A stretch of 64,000 nucleotides of DNA, from the NCBI GenBank assembly GCA_000320605.2, contig KB445820.1, positions 124,001-188,000 on the forward strand, given 5' to 3'. Made by a program: the position numbers and the translations under genes. Each line of letters starts with the position of its first letter. Position 1 is the stretch's first letter. This document shows positions 1 to 12,200 of this stretch, piece by piece. Under the pieces are notes generated by a model. It had not been told where the DNA came from. It was given only the letters and a program-made list of their open reading frames with translations, and did no database searches. The stretch comes from Gelatoporia subvermispora B. Taxonomy: Eukaryota > Basidiomycota > Agaricomycetes > Polyporales > Gelatoporiaceae.

Positions 1-75
1 CAGGGATGCTTTGCATGACATGAGGCATATTTGCATATTGACCGAGCGAGCACATATGTAACTACAGCATGTAGT

Positions 76-2799
76 CTAGAAGAAGGGGTATGTCTCTAAA
101 TCATCCTCCGGGACCCAAGCTTCATCAGGAGATGCTGCTGCCATTCTACCAACCAGGCTATAGATGCCTGGGCTTCTCTCATCGAGAAGGAATGACCAGT
201 TGGTAAAAATAAACATGCCTCTTTTACATCTCGTAAGCATAACATTGGTGCGGCGCAAGTCCTCTAAAAAGCCTAAGGCCTTTGTGCGGACTAATGAGAT
301 GACAATATAATCGTCCTCATTGCCTATTTGTAATCAGTCTCTAGATCCATCACATAGCTTGGCAATCTACTTACCTTGGAATGAATCAACATTAAAGCAC
401 TTGTTTGCCCAGCTAAGGCCTGTGGCCTTCATTTGAGTTTCGATGAGATTTCTTTGGGCTTCGTAAGGTGTAATAATGCGGTAGCTTCTGTCTTCAGCCT
501 GTAGTCTGGCTGCAAGTTTCAAGATTGCCTGACACTGGGCTTGATTCTAAAACTTGAGTTAGCTAGAAAACAAACCAGTAAAATATAAAGATTTATCTAC
601 CTTAAAGCTTGTTAATTCACGGCCTTCACGATCACCATTTACATTCACAAAGTAACAAGCATTTTGTGTATCCTTTATGGGATGCTCTGGGTTGGACTGC
701 AATTGACCATCATACACTGCATCTGAGATGATGTTGCCAATCTGAGGGGGCATACGATCTTTAAGAGATATTAGTAAGTAATGTGATATATGAAGTGTAC
801 TGCACTTACACTGTATGTTAAGCAAGAGAGCCTTCTGGCATAAATGGTCAATATCAAATATGCTTTGAATGTCTTCAATTTCATCTTGACCATATGGTGG
901 CACTAAATTAGAGTAAGCAACTTTCAAAATCATGAAACAATAACAGTGCTTACATTGTTTATCATCACCAATAAAGCATAGTTTGTGTATAGTAGGAAAG
1001 TTGGTAAGTATGGGATTATAGTTAGACAAGATGATTTGGCTAGCTTCATCAATAACTAGGGATTGTATAGGAACTCGACCAGTAAAAAGTGTAATTCGAG
1101 GATTTGCAAGCATAGCTAAGGTGCACAAAATCACCTGGCATCCCTGAACTGACTTAGTGGCCAAGCGAAAGTCATCTGAGCGAATAACATTTTTGCTAAG
1201 ACCATAATAATGATGCTCATGCCTGTACTAGAAATGAGTTTAGAGGCTAGAAGTAGATATTTAGGTCTTACCAATCTTCATGAAAGTCCCTAGAAACCAG
1301 AAGTTTCCAGTTCAAGAAGCCAACATCAGCAAGCTTCTCAGCAATGTTTTTCACAGCCACATTAGACTGTGCAATAAGCCAGATGCCACCAAGGCCTGAT
1401 GCAATAGCAGACATGACATATGCAGCAATTACTGTAGTCTTGCCAGTACCAGGAGGCCCCTGTATCATGGTAATACGGTGGTCATCTGACATTGTAAGCA
1501 TATGCTCAACAGCAGCTAGCTGAGAGTCATTGAGAGGTCGTTGGGAGGTTATGGGAGTGTCAGAGGATGTGGGCCAGGCTTCAGGCCAGGTAAAGTCAGC
1601 AGAAGGGTGCCAAATGTATCGAATGAATGGATTGTCGGAGAGTTTTACCCGGCCTTGAAGGGCATGGAGAATGGATGCACCCTTCTGACTCTCCAGGTTG
1701 GTCGGACGACCAGCACCGACCGTAGTGAAGGCCGTAATGGTCTTGTCATCGAGCATCGTCTCCGCTTTGATGCTGGCGGAGCGGCCCGAGACATCAGCAG
1801 TTCGTCCACGAAGCGTGTATTCAGCGCCGGAGTGCGCGTCCTTCACGGTCATCGCGATTTGCTGCGCGCGTCGTGAGCTCCTATCCACGCGCAATCATGG
1901 CCACGGTACCAGTGTACTCACCTCGTCTTTCCGAAACCGACTCTGGAAGCGCGAGGCTTTGACTTGGGCCTTCTTCTTGTGCATCATGGCCGAATCGAAC
2001 TCGTTGACGACGCTCGTCGGCTTCTTACCCGCAAGACGCCGATCATTGTAATGGGTTTGGGATATCATGGTAAGGCTCTGAACAGCCGACATTCAGAAGA
2101 GTGAGTCGTGACTCGAACGGAAAGACGTTGACTACTCACCGCGTCACCCATGTTCTCGGTGTTGACACGCGGAACTTTGTCGAAGTGGGCCTCCATGTCG
2201 CTGATACGCGCCAGGTATACGGCCATCCACGCCTGACAGGCCATCCAGTTCGTGCATTTGTTGGAAGGCTCCCACGACCTGCCGGTGGCGAGAAAGTCCT
2301 CAACGTTCTCCTCTTCGACGCGGACACGATCGCCGACGGCGAACTTGACGAATGAAAGGCGGTCGCGGTCACCCCCGGGACGGGCGGACTGGATATCGAC
2401 GCCGTTCGTGAGGTAGAGACGGTGGTCATGGAATAAGGATGTGGCGAGATCGTGTAGATCGAACGCAAAGATCGCCACATCGGGGTGGCAGAGGATCTCC
2501 CTGCGGAGGAGCTCTCTTCCGACCCTCACTAGCGCGTCGTTCGCCTTGGCTTTGGCATGGAACTGAACGACGAGTACCTCAACGCATGTGGCGATGGCGA
2601 TAGCGGTCAGTTTGCCGCTGCTCGTGAACGCGGGAGCAATGCCCACGGGGACCGGAGTGACCCCAGTCAAGTCGCCTCTGACAGTGTTGACGAGCTCGTC
2701 CGTCAAAGCAGACTCCAGTCTATAGCGCACGCGAATCTTGGGATGCGCTTCGCCCAGCATATTCTGGACTATCCAGCGTTCTTCTTGCATAAGAGACAT
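76..2799 (-). CDS. Superfamily-1 (Upf1-like) helicase with degenerate exonuclease-like N-terminus, copy A
   Basis: Eight exons can be joined in frame: 2799-2140, 2077-1922, 1861-1272, 1222-954, 902-810, 758-601, 546-375 and 323-76, giving 781 residues. Helicase motifs occur in order: Walker A GPPGTGKTT, Walker B VIDEASQI, motif III GDDKQ, QYRMP (created by the exon 5/6 join), VDSFQG and the motif VI region NVMLTRCKRG. The DEAS box and QYRMP place it with Upf1/Sen1/MOV10-type enzymes that unwind RNA or DNA with ATP. About 220 N-terminal residues resemble an RNase D/WRN-type exonuclease fold, but the first catalytic D-x-E position reads AxA. I chose the Met at 2799 (MSLMQEE) because it aligns with the start of the downstream paralog; an in-frame Met-less extension reaches 2961. 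Exons 3 (second half) to 8 are AT-rich, while exons 1-2 are GC-rich. The precise substrate is unknown. Confidence 0.8.
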
Positions 2800-3195
2800 T
2801 GGTAAAAGCAGTAATTGGTGATGCAGTGGATGGTTCAATGGACGCAGGTTGTAGAGTCTGTTTCGAACATCGAACACGCCGCGTTGCCTCGTGCAGAAGC
2901 ACCGCGAGCCACGGGCCACAGCTGTGGCTAGAACATGCTCATTGTACCACATTAGGCGCACCCCTTATAAATGCGCACAGTCGTTGGATACAAGAACGCA
3001 ATCGCGTCGCGACGCACTGATAAGTCAGATATGGGCTGCTTGCTCGGAGCAGCAGTGCAATGTACAAAGACCCGTACAGAACCGTTAGAGATAAGGCTAC
3101 ATCAACCACTGATCGTACATAGACTAACTCACTAGCATCTGCGACACAGACGCCTTATGGCGGTGGAGAGAAATGAAACAACTAATCGCGAAGTC
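2800..3195. other. Spacer between the tandem helicase genes
   Basis: About 400 bases separate the start of helicase copy A from the stop of copy B; both are on the minus strand. The spacer should hold the copy A promoter and the copy B 3' UTR. I see no other gene, repeat or RNA in it. Confidence 0.5.
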
Positions 3196-5923
3196 TCAGA
3201 CCCTGTTAGAGAAGACATCCGTCCGGCTCAGCCAAGTGATCCCAGGTTCTTTCGCAAGCTTGCCGACAAGCGTTCCGGACGCTTTCTCCTTCAGAAACTT
3301 GCGGCTCGTGCAGATTGTCATACTCTGCTTGCACCGCGAGAGCATGACATTGACGCGGCTTGGATTAACGAGGAAGCCCACTTTCTCCGATCTGACGACC
3401 GATATGAGGATGTGTTCAGCTTCGTGACCTGTTTTGCACGTCAGCTGGAGCGAAAAGGAATGAAAAACCGTACACACCCTGGAACGAGTCGACGTTGAAG
3501 CACTTATCCTCCCAAGGGAGATTCTCCGCCTTCAGACGGCGTTCGATAAACGCGCGCTGTGAGTCGTACGGAGTGATTATGCGGAACGTCTTTCCTCGTT
3601 TCTGGAAGATACGAGCTAAGGCGACTATGACGTTGGCCTCTTGTTCATTCTAAGTTACGCAGTCAGTATCCAGCCTAATCAGATCGCATCAGACGTACGA
3701 TAAAACTATTCTGTTGCTTCGATTCCTCTCCCATCGGAACATCGACGAAGCGGCATGGCTGAGGGTCGTTAACCCCATGGACCGTTTTGAGGCGGCCATT
3801 GTAGACATGCTTGGAGATAAAGCCTCCAACGAGTTCGGGCATGCGATCTGCGTTACGTCGGTACTGGGTGACCACGGTTGGAAGAACACACGTACACTGT
3901 GTATCTAGGAAGATCGCATCTCCTCGCAGGCTTTGAGATTCGAAGATGCTGCGCAAATTGCCGATATCGTCCTGACCGTACGGCGCAACTTGAGAATACG
4001 TGTGAGCATTTATTCGTCAAAGACGATGATCCACTCACGTTGCTTGTCGTCACCGATGAAGGCCAGCTTCTTGATCGTATGACCGAAATGATGCAGTAAA
4101 GGCAAATAACAGCCGAGCTCGATTTGGCTCGCCTCGTCCACTAGTACGTGGGTGATCGGGATGAGTCGATGAAAGTGAGCATTGGAGAAACGAGGGTATG
4201 AGAACATGCTGAGGGTGCATAGGATGACACGAGAACCCGCAAGCATCCGCTCTGATCCTACTATATCATTTTCGAAGGTGTCGGAACGAAGCACATTACG
4301 CTCGATCGTTTCGTACAGATGCTCGTGCCTGAATATATGGGCTGGTGAGAACATGCTGAAGCGGTGATATTGAAGACGTACCAATCGAAGTGAAAATCTC
4401 TAGACACGAGTAACTTGAAGTCGTCGAGGCCGACCTCTGCCAGCTTCTCCGCTATATTCTTCACAGCTACGTTGGACTGGGCGACGAGCCAGATGCCCTC
4501 CTCCGGGTTCGAACGTGCCAGTATGCTCGAAACGCACGCAGAAATGACAGTAGTCTTTCCGGTGCCCGGAGGTCCATGAATCAGACAGATACGATGAACA
4601 GGATCATCCGACAAGACCCGTTGCACTGCCTCTTGCTGACTAGCATTCAGTGGCCGGGCAGTGAACTTGATCGCCGACGGTTGAGCTGGGGTTGCAGGTT
4701 TGCCCTTCCTCTCTCGAGCGGGGTGTGAGATGAGAGAGAACATGCGTTGGGCAAGTGGCTGATCGAGCACGTTCGTGGAAGCGCAGAATATGGACAGCAC
4801 AACTCTTATGCGTTCGGTGTCAGCTGGTGAAGGGTCATCTCGTCCAAATGTTTGAACAGAGCGGATCTCGGTGTAAGCGGATGAAATAGCCTTATTCAAT
4901 GACACAACGGCATTTTTCCCTCTGACTCCACGAGCACGACCATGAACAGTGATCAGAGATCCACCTTGAGCGGATTGTGCTGTCACGACGACTTTCTGGA
5001 TAGAGTGTTGATTTCTCCCGTTACACCGCGATTGGAGGAATGACTCACCTGGGTCTCGGAGCGTCTGATACGATTTGCGAAGTGTGTACATTCGAGCTGG
5101 AGGGCTCCATCCCTGTAGCTGAACTCCGTCTTTACGTTGTTCTTCACCGTGACTGGCTTCAGAGCCTCGATCCGCTGAGCATCCCTCACGAACTTGCATA
5201 TCAGATTCAGTTGCTAAGGGACATATCGTTAGACAGTATCCACTGCAAGTTGCATCACGCACATACCTGCTTCCTCATCTTCCTAGTGTCCAATCGTCGC
5301 GCACTGCGGATTTGAGTCCAGAATCCCGAGCTTCCCGATTTGCAACATGCCCAAGCTCGAAGACATGCATTGTTCGCGTCACCAGATTTGAAGCCATGCC
5401 CGAAGAAGTTGTACTTGACTTGTGTCTTATCGACATCATCTGGGCCGAGGATCATGAAGTATGTATCGGGAGACGACCGTTTACCTTCCTCGCTATGCGC
5501 GGATTGGAGATCGACTGCGTTGCGAATGAATAGGTCGTAGTCGAAATGTAAGGCTGCAGCGATGTTATGCCCATCGAAGGCAAGCTTGCGATATTTCATA
5601 TTACACAACAACAGATCGGCCAAGATAACGCGTGGCGTCTGCGATGTGTCCATCACAGCTCCGCCGCGTCGTTTCTTCTGGCCCTTCGAGGGGTTGGAGA
5701 AACGAATAAACAATGCATGGGAAAGAGAGGATAGTGCCAATGCGGAGAGGACACCTTTGGCACCATAGACGGCTGCCAGCCCAACGTTGTTGTGCGAAGC
5801 CGTCTTCAGAAAATCGATGAGCACGGGCGCATCCAGGTCTGCCTCATTCAACAGTGTGACCTGGATGGGCTCGTACGCGGTCTTGAATATTGTCTGCTGC
5901 AGAGTGGTGGTCTCCTTGACCAT
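3196..5923 (-). CDS. Superfamily-1 (Upf1-like) helicase with degenerate exonuclease-like N-terminus, copy B
   Basis: Eight exons join in frame: 5923-5267, 5213-5049, 4995-4382, 4328-4039, 3988-3896, 3847-3699, 3649-3478 and 3428-3196, giving 790 residues. All intron positions and phases match copy A, so the pair arose by tandem duplication. Motifs: GPPGTGKTTVISA, LVDEASQIEL, FIGDDKQ, QYRMP (across the exon 5/6 join), VDSFQG and NVMLSRCKQ. The N-terminal region has VGLAAVYG where RNase D/WRN exonucleases have G-F-D-x-E, so the metal-binding D and E are replaced; later the pattern LAFDGHN...VDLQSA follows the fold. This suggests a structural or nucleic-acid-binding remnant rather than a nuclease. 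Base composition is even along the gene, unlike copy A. The role could be RNA surveillance, DNA repair or defence; the sequence alone does not decide. Confidence 0.82.
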
Positions 5924-6446
5924 GGTGGGGGTTCGAGTGAGAGCTGCGGAGGATACCTGCCAACTACCTCGAGCGTTAACACGAGGAATTAATGTTCGAT
6001 GGAGAACATATCGCGTTGATCCGGGGAACTTGCACCCCCTTATGCGTACAAGGCATGTCAGTTACATGAGGATCCGGCGACGAATTGCACCTGTGCCGGA
6101 TGTGTTCCTAACCATATGAAGCAGTCAAATAAGCCATAATGCAGTTCGCTATACACATGGAATGTGCCATGCAGGATTGCGGTGTTCTCATATCGGGAAG
6201 ATGTCAAGATAGGTCGCCAGTCACTCGCCCTGGCGCCGTTTCCGGCTTCCATTATGAGCGCAGCGCCGATGTTGAAGCGACACAGTATATGTCCTAGGAT
6301 GGCACAATCGCATTTGTAGAGAACAATAGATGGCAGCTGCCAGCTAGAGATACAAGAGCTTGCGGATGAGAGTTCCGAGGAAAGGAAAGACGACGAACAG
6401 AGCGAACAGCATAACCGGCGCACAACGTGACCAGCGGCGTTATGTA
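5924..6446. other. Upstream region of helicase copy B
   Basis: About 520 bases between the start of helicase copy B and the left end of the MITE. It must carry the copy B promoter. Short open frames here have no recognisable content, and I see no RNA gene or repeat. Confidence 0.45.
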
Positions 6447-6472
6447 CAGTTTTATACCGGCCGGTGGGACAC
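6447..6472 (+). repeat. Left terminal inverted repeat of the MITE
   Basis: 26 bases identical to the reverse complement of 7275-7300, preceded by the dinucleotide TA. The internal ACCGGCCGGT is itself a palindrome. Confidence 0.85.
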
Positions 6473-7274
6473 TACCGGCCAGTGGGACAAATGCCCCTCC
6501 TGCCTTCCGCACTTCCTTTCATCCTAGATTGCGAATGTATCATGCATACATACCCCACTGGCCATATGAACGTGATTTTTTAATTTTTTCTTGTCTGAAT
6601 TGCTCTCGCAATGAGTCAAGTTCGTGGGAAAACTGGAATAGGCAATTTCGGTTGAGCACTCTTATGGGCTGCAGAACATCTTCTACTCCGAATTATCCTT
6701 TGTTTTTTTGATAGTGTGCTATGTCAGCACCATATACATTACATGACACGAAATTTTGAGGTCAAGAGAGGTGGAAATGCCACAGGAATATTTCCGCATT
6801 ATACATGGCCAGATCACCATGTCACGCACATCACTCTCATTGTCACGTTACATGTGTCCCACTTAGAGCCAGTTTAAGGAATACTGAAGCAGCACACAAC
6901 TTTTATATCACAAAATTTTGTGTACATCATATGTAATTCGCCAGAGTCTTCTAGATCAAGTTTTCCAAACCCGATTCGAGAATAAAAGAGATATGCGAGA
7001 GGTTACTCCGCAGGTGAGCCACCTGTGCGCGTGACATCTTATCTACCCGCGATACCTTATATGGTAAGTAGCCGCGTAATGTGACACTGTCCCATCGGCC
7101 GGTTTTTGACTGATAACAGGAATTGCAACTGATGGGCCTCGCGGTCGTACTTCCTCATGGATGTTGTGCTCAAAGTAGAACTGAAATAATGTTTAAGACC
7201 TGTAGTTTACATCGGTGTGCTCATTATGTAGAAAAATTGGGTTCTCTACGTCTCAGGTGATGAACAAGATTTTG

Positions 7275-7300
7275 GTGTCCCACCGGCCGGTATAAAACTG
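7275..7300 (-). repeat. Right terminal inverted repeat of the MITE
   Basis: 26 bases forming the exact inverted partner of 6447-6472, followed by TA. It ends only about 115 bases before the PAM18 ATG. Confidence 0.85.
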
Positions 7301-7414
7301 TAAGGCATGAATTTCCTTTCTCATCAAGTGGCGTTCGCTGCTCGCTGCTCGAACAACCTTCCTCTCAAGCTTATCGTCTCATTCTCCTTACTCTACTTCA
7401 AAATACACCTCGGA

Positions 7415-7794
7415 ATGGCTACGCCGTTCATAGTTGGTATCGGTGCAATTGCGGCCGCGATTGCAGGGAGGTCGCTGATGCGGAGGGGTCTCTTGGGCGG
7501 CAAGAACGCCGCGGAGCAATGGGTCAAGGGAGGCTTCAAGGCGAAGATGGACCGGAAAGAGGCTATTGCGATACTGGGTCTGAAGTACGTTCCTCTACCT
7601 TGTCCATTGATGTTGCAGCTGATGTGTGTACTCCTTCGCTCAGAGATGGATCTCAGGTCCGGACTCGACTGAAGGATGCCCACCGCCACATCATGCTCGC
7701 AAACCACCCTGACCGAGGGGGATCACCATATCTTGCGAGTAAAATAAACGAAGCGAAAGACCTCTTGGAGAAGATGGATGGAAAAGGGCGGTGA
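7415..7794 (+). CDS. PAM18: Mitochondrial import inner membrane translocase motor J-protein (Pam18/Tim14)
   Basis: Two exons, 7415-7584 and 7644-7794, give 106 residues. Pam18 is the J-domain partner of mitochondrial Hsp70 in the TIM23 import motor: it sits in the inner membrane and stimulates Hsp70 ATPase in the matrix. The N-terminus carries one hydrophobic segment ([18 protein letters not shown], residues 1-18), then the conserved stretch around AEQWVKGGF and [13 protein letters not shown]. After the intron come the J-domain helix II and the diagnostic HPD tripeptide in [20 protein letters not shown]. Length and architecture fit the family. I chose the Met at 7415 because the protein then begins as family members do; an in-frame Met at 7307 would add 36 unrelated residues. 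Its promoter abuts or includes the end of the MITE. Confidence 0.93.
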
Positions 7795-8217
7795 CACGAC
7801 GGTCGCTTTGGAACTTGGTGAGTGTCCGTGAACGCCATCAAGGTTCCACGGCCGACGATAAATATCACAGTGTTTTCTCTCGCATCAATGTATCATGCTT
7901 TGTATCATTGCCTCCTCGCATAATACCATCACCGTTCAGCAATTCCTCCGAGTCGTAGGACTTGTTCACCAGTCGGACGATTGCTTGCTTGCTTGCATTG
8001 GGGTATCTAACCTGTTTGGACCTCACACGCCTGCGTAGAGGGTATGTACAGATGCTCAGGAGCAGACCGCGAAGCTAGGACTATGGAGTTCAGCAGGGCA
8101 CTGCTTTGGAATGCCTGCGCATCAACCTTCAAGCTTCACTTGTGCTCACCGCGGAGCTGAAGGACATGCTGCTAAGCAGCGCTGACTAAGCAGATTCCCG
8201 CTCAACTTTTGGCGTCG
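7795..8217. other. Spacer between PAM18 and EFM4
   Basis: About 420 bases between two plus-strand genes, holding the PAM18 3' UTR and the EFM4 promoter. It contains a short GCTT run near 7983-7996 and nothing else I can recognise. Confidence 0.45.
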
Positions 8218-9182
8218 ATGTCCGAGGTCGACCTGCCCCCCGCGTCCCGCCTGGGGACTAAAGAACAGTATGTGCGGCCGCCAATCCATCTTTCACTATG
8301 CTGAGGTGTTGCAAGCTGGGATAATGTCTACGCCTCCGAGCTTGCAAATTTCGCGGAGATCGGAGACGAAGGCGAGATATGGTGACGACCTCCCCGCTCA
8401 GAACTGCTCTGCGTCCTCAACACGCCATTTATTGTACAGGTTCGGCGAAGACAGCGTAGAAAAGATGGTCGACTGGGCCATGGACAACATCCCACCAAGC
8501 AGCGAGTCGCCACCCTCCATCATCGAGATCGGCTCCGGGAACGGCACCCTCTTGTTCGCCCTGCACGAGGCGGGTTACGCGCCGAACAGGATCTACGGCG
8601 TCGACTACAGCGAAGACGCGGTCAAGCTGTCTCAGGCCATCGGTCGCTCGCGACAAGAGCAGCACGAGGAAGACGACGAGGCAGGTCCTGAGGCAGGGCC
8701 AGCTGCCATCAGGTTCGCTGTATGCGACTTCCTCAACGAGCCTGTTCCGTTCTCGCCTGAGCCGTCTGCTGGGACGGAAGAGACTGCGGTATGGGATCTG
8801 GTATTGGATAAGGGCACGTTCGATGCGATGGTCTTAGCGCAGAAGAACAACGACGGCAAGTCGCCCGCCGATACGTACCCTTCAAAGATTGGAGACATTG
8901 TAAAGCCTGGAGGGCACTTCCTGATAACCTGTGGGCAACTCTTCTTCACACATGTCTTTGGGATCTCATCGCTTCGCACACAGCGTGCAACTTCACCGAG
9001 GATGAGCTCAAGGCTAAATTCACGAGTGGGACTAGCCTCATATACCAGTATGTGCACGCTTCAGGGATTCTTGAGTTGAGCTGACGAGCCTCTGCAGTTC
9101 CAGGATACCCTTCCCGACGTTCTCGTTCGGAGGAAAGAGTGGCAATGTCTACTCCAGCGTAGCATTCCAAAAACCAGCATGA
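8218..9182 (+). CDS. EFM4: eEF1A lysine methyltransferase (EFM4/METTL10 family)
   Basis: Five exons, 8218-8267, 8316-8381, 8440-8930, 8984-9047 and 9098-9182, join to 251 residues. The family transfers a methyl group from S-adenosylmethionine to a lysine of elongation factor 1A in the cytosol. Visible landmarks: the N-terminal R-L-G-T-K-E signature and W-D-N-V-Y, then FGEDSVEKMVDW, SAM-binding motif I IEIGSGNGTLLFAL, the acidic residue after strand 2 in GVDYSED, CDFLNEP, and the late motif DLVLDKGTFDAM that is distinctive of this group. The C-terminus ends FSFGGKSGNVYSSVAFQKP. Exon 1 is only 50 bases and was assigned from the conserved N-terminus. A low-complexity acidic insert (EEDDEAGPEAGP) follows strand 2. 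The stop lies 28 bases from the stop of the convergent SGD1 gene, so the 3' UTRs must overlap. Confidence 0.9.
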
Positions 9183-9210
9183 CATACATGACACTAGGTC
9201 CAATGATGTA

Positions 9211-12200
9211 TTACAACCCAGCGACGGCATCTGTCCCCGTCCGCAATGTCTCGATCGCAGTCTGGCTCGCCCACTTGAGGAAACCCGACTCTTCCTTCCG
9301 AGCTCTCCCAAAGTTCTCTCCGATGAAGTACACCAGGCCCACAACCAGCGCCTGGATCCGCGTCGCCTTGAGGAAAATCTCCTCGAGCGGGCCCCTGTTC
9401 CTGCCCTGCGGGAGATCTTGGGGGTCGGAGCTTAGGGAGGGCGACGACAGCTGAGAGTTCACGAAGACTTGTGTCAGAAGCTCCTTGAGGAAGGTCTGAG
9501 TCTGCGGCTTGAGCAGCGTGAAATCGACAGGCTGCCAACGTAGTACGAAGTCAGCATTGAGACGATATTCATACGGACTTCGCGCACCTTGAGAATCGCT
9601 AGCGTGACGCAATCCTTTGCGATCCACCACCCGAACGCCCTTGCGACGTTCCGCATGCGCGTGCTCGAGATGTTCTTCACATTGAAACCAGCCATGTCGG
9701 CATCGCCGAGGTTCTTGATGATCTCCGCGCCCCCGACGTTGATCTCTCCGAGATCACGCAGGAAGTCCCACAGGCAGAATTGGAGCGTGATCTTGTGGGA
9801 GTGGGATGTGCGGCAGAGCTGCTGGCCGACAAAGGTGTAGAAAGGGTTGTATGCTTTCTCCTGCATGGTCGCGTCAGTCAACGATACAGATATAATGGGG
9901 AGGCGGGTGCATACGTTGCCACAGCAGTGCAGAACGACACGGATGATCTCGCGCTGCTGCACCTCCGTGAGCTTCAGCTGCGACAGACGCTCGCATGCTT
10001 CGACGTAGTCCTGGGTCATTACATACTCAGTCTCCTGAAGACCTGCAGAGAACTGGCGCACAACTCACGTCGCTGCTCATGAGTACCACAAAGACACTGC
10101 GCCGGATGTCCGTGTTCATGCCCTGCTTCTTCGCAAGCTTGAGCAGAACATTCTCGCTCAGAGCATCCGCGCTGCTCTTCTCGGTGTCCTCGCGCTGCTG
10201 GTCTTGGTGCTCGACAAGCGGGTCGCCGCCCCATGCCGCCCCAACCAGCCACCACTTTCCTTTGCTATCAGCGGAGTGAAGGTCCTCGAGGGATACACGG
10301 AGGGGCTCGTGCGCAAGAACTAGAATAACACACTTGTCAGCCTGAAGTGATCACGGACGTGGCAAGACACATACCATGGCGCTTCTTGCTCAGGCCGGAG
10401 AGGAACTTCTTCATTCGCTCCACCGCCTCGCCTCCAGTGGATGCTCCGGCGTTCTTCTTCACCTTATTGTTCTTCAGGTTACTCAGAGTCTCAACCATGA
10501 AGCGGGTACGCGAGCTGAGCGCGTTAGCTTGGCCGGGGAGCTTGTCATGGACGATTTGGATGATGCTCTTCAGCGCGGTAGGGTCGTCTTGCCTTAGTTG
10601 CTGGCCAGAGTCTGAAGAAAAGATCAGTGGCGCTCTTACTCGGTAATAGATGTCGGAATCACGCACTTCTCACAATCTTCAGCAGGAGTTCCACTTTGAA
10701 TTCCGTGAGATGGCCGTCTAGCAGCCCGCGAATAATGTCATATACGAGCACGCAGGAGATAACCTGGAAGTTGTACAGTTCTGAAAGCAAGATGATCAAG
10801 TTTGAGCATTCCTTGCCCACAGGATCATGACCATCCTGAGGCTCGGGTGCTGATGGCTGCTGCTGCTCCAGCTCAGAAAAATGGTGCTCATAGGATGCGA
10901 CAACGTTTTGTACGAAATGAGCAGCTGCAAACGTTGTCAGACTGGCAGCAGGTGCATGTATGCGTTAAACATACCGAACTCAATACCGATAAGCTTGTGA
11001 AGGGCGGAGACGAAGGCGGCATGGAGGGCTACATATGAATCGAGAAGGATTGAATGCGCAGAGATGCCGTCGATGATGAGTTTTGTGATGGTGGATGTGA
11101 CGTCTATGAAAGAATGTAAGAACTGATCTGATAGATGTCATATTCGAAAGGTCATACCGTTTCTTCGTTGGTTGCGGTAGACTTCCTCGACACCGTCAGT
11201 GATTGAAGCAATATTCTGTTCACTCATTCTGCGACGAAGTTATGTCAGTACCTAACTCAACAATGATAGAGTCCAGACGTACCGATTGAGTAGACCTTTC
11301 AGCTGCCTGCTCAACTTCAGTTGAGCTTCCGAGTCTTGCTCCGAGTTCGCAGGATTGGCACGATTTCGGAGATGAGGTGGTATATACCGGGTGCCTGTGA
11401 TCACCTCGATTAGCTCTTATCCACACGAATGATACAGACGACCGTACCTGCCACAGGTTTGTCTGCAGTGCTAAGTGCTTCCTGCTCCGGCGCAGACGCT
11501 CTACTGGTGCTATCATGCACATCCTCCGATGCTGAATGGATGCCAACCCATTCGTCGGCCTCCGGGTCGCCGAGTAATGATGGGGCTATCGAATTATTTT
11601 CCGACCCACTCTCGTCCTCGAGGTCCTCCTCAAGGTCTGATAGTCCTACGTCCGAGAACTCTTCTTCGTCGTCTTCATCATCTTCCGCAGCATCTTCGTC
11701 TTCGCTTTCTTCATCAAGTTCGTCTGACGCTTGTACATGTGACTGTTTCTGATGCACCTTGCTTGAGCGGGAGCAGTGTGGACGAGGGGTGGCGTCTTAC
11801 CTTGGAACTGGAGAAGATGGAGCTCTCAATTTTGTCAATATCCATGAATAGATCTTTGAGATAGACCATTTGAGTACACTCCTATCGTTCATGGGAGACA
11901 CAAGCACACGCACCGTCCAAGCCATCATCATCGTCATCCGCAGGTTTCGCCTTCCGCTTGCCGCCCTTGCCCATGCCGAGCTTAGCCTCCAGATAAGCTA
12001 TATATGCATCTTCCTGCTCTTCTTGGGTGGTCCGAGGCAGGGCACCGACAGAAAGTGGAGATACAGCTTTGCGTTTTGTGGAGGTACTTTGCGCGCTCTC
12101 AACCAGCTTCTCGAGAGCAGTCTTGGGCTGTGCCTTCGACCTCCCCTCAGCCGGCTTCTTCAATGCGCTCTTCGAAGTGGAGGCGCCGTTTCTTGCAGGC

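Larger units (their letters stand above)
6447..7300. mobile_element. Non-autonomous DNA transposon (MITE) with Tc1/mariner-type ends
   Basis: The two ends are perfect inverted repeats. The left end starts CAGTTTTATACCGGCCGGTG and continues GGACAC (6447-6472); the exact reverse complement occupies 7275-7300. Both ends are flanked by TA, consistent with the TA target-site duplication of Tc1/mariner-like elements. A second partial copy of the terminal motif follows directly inside the left end (about 6473-6490), and a related one lies near 7085-7105. The 854-bp interior is AT-rich and has no transposase-like open frame, so it would have to be moved in trans. It sits about 110 bp upstream of the PAM18 start codon, so it may supply promoter sequence. 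Confidence 0.8.
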
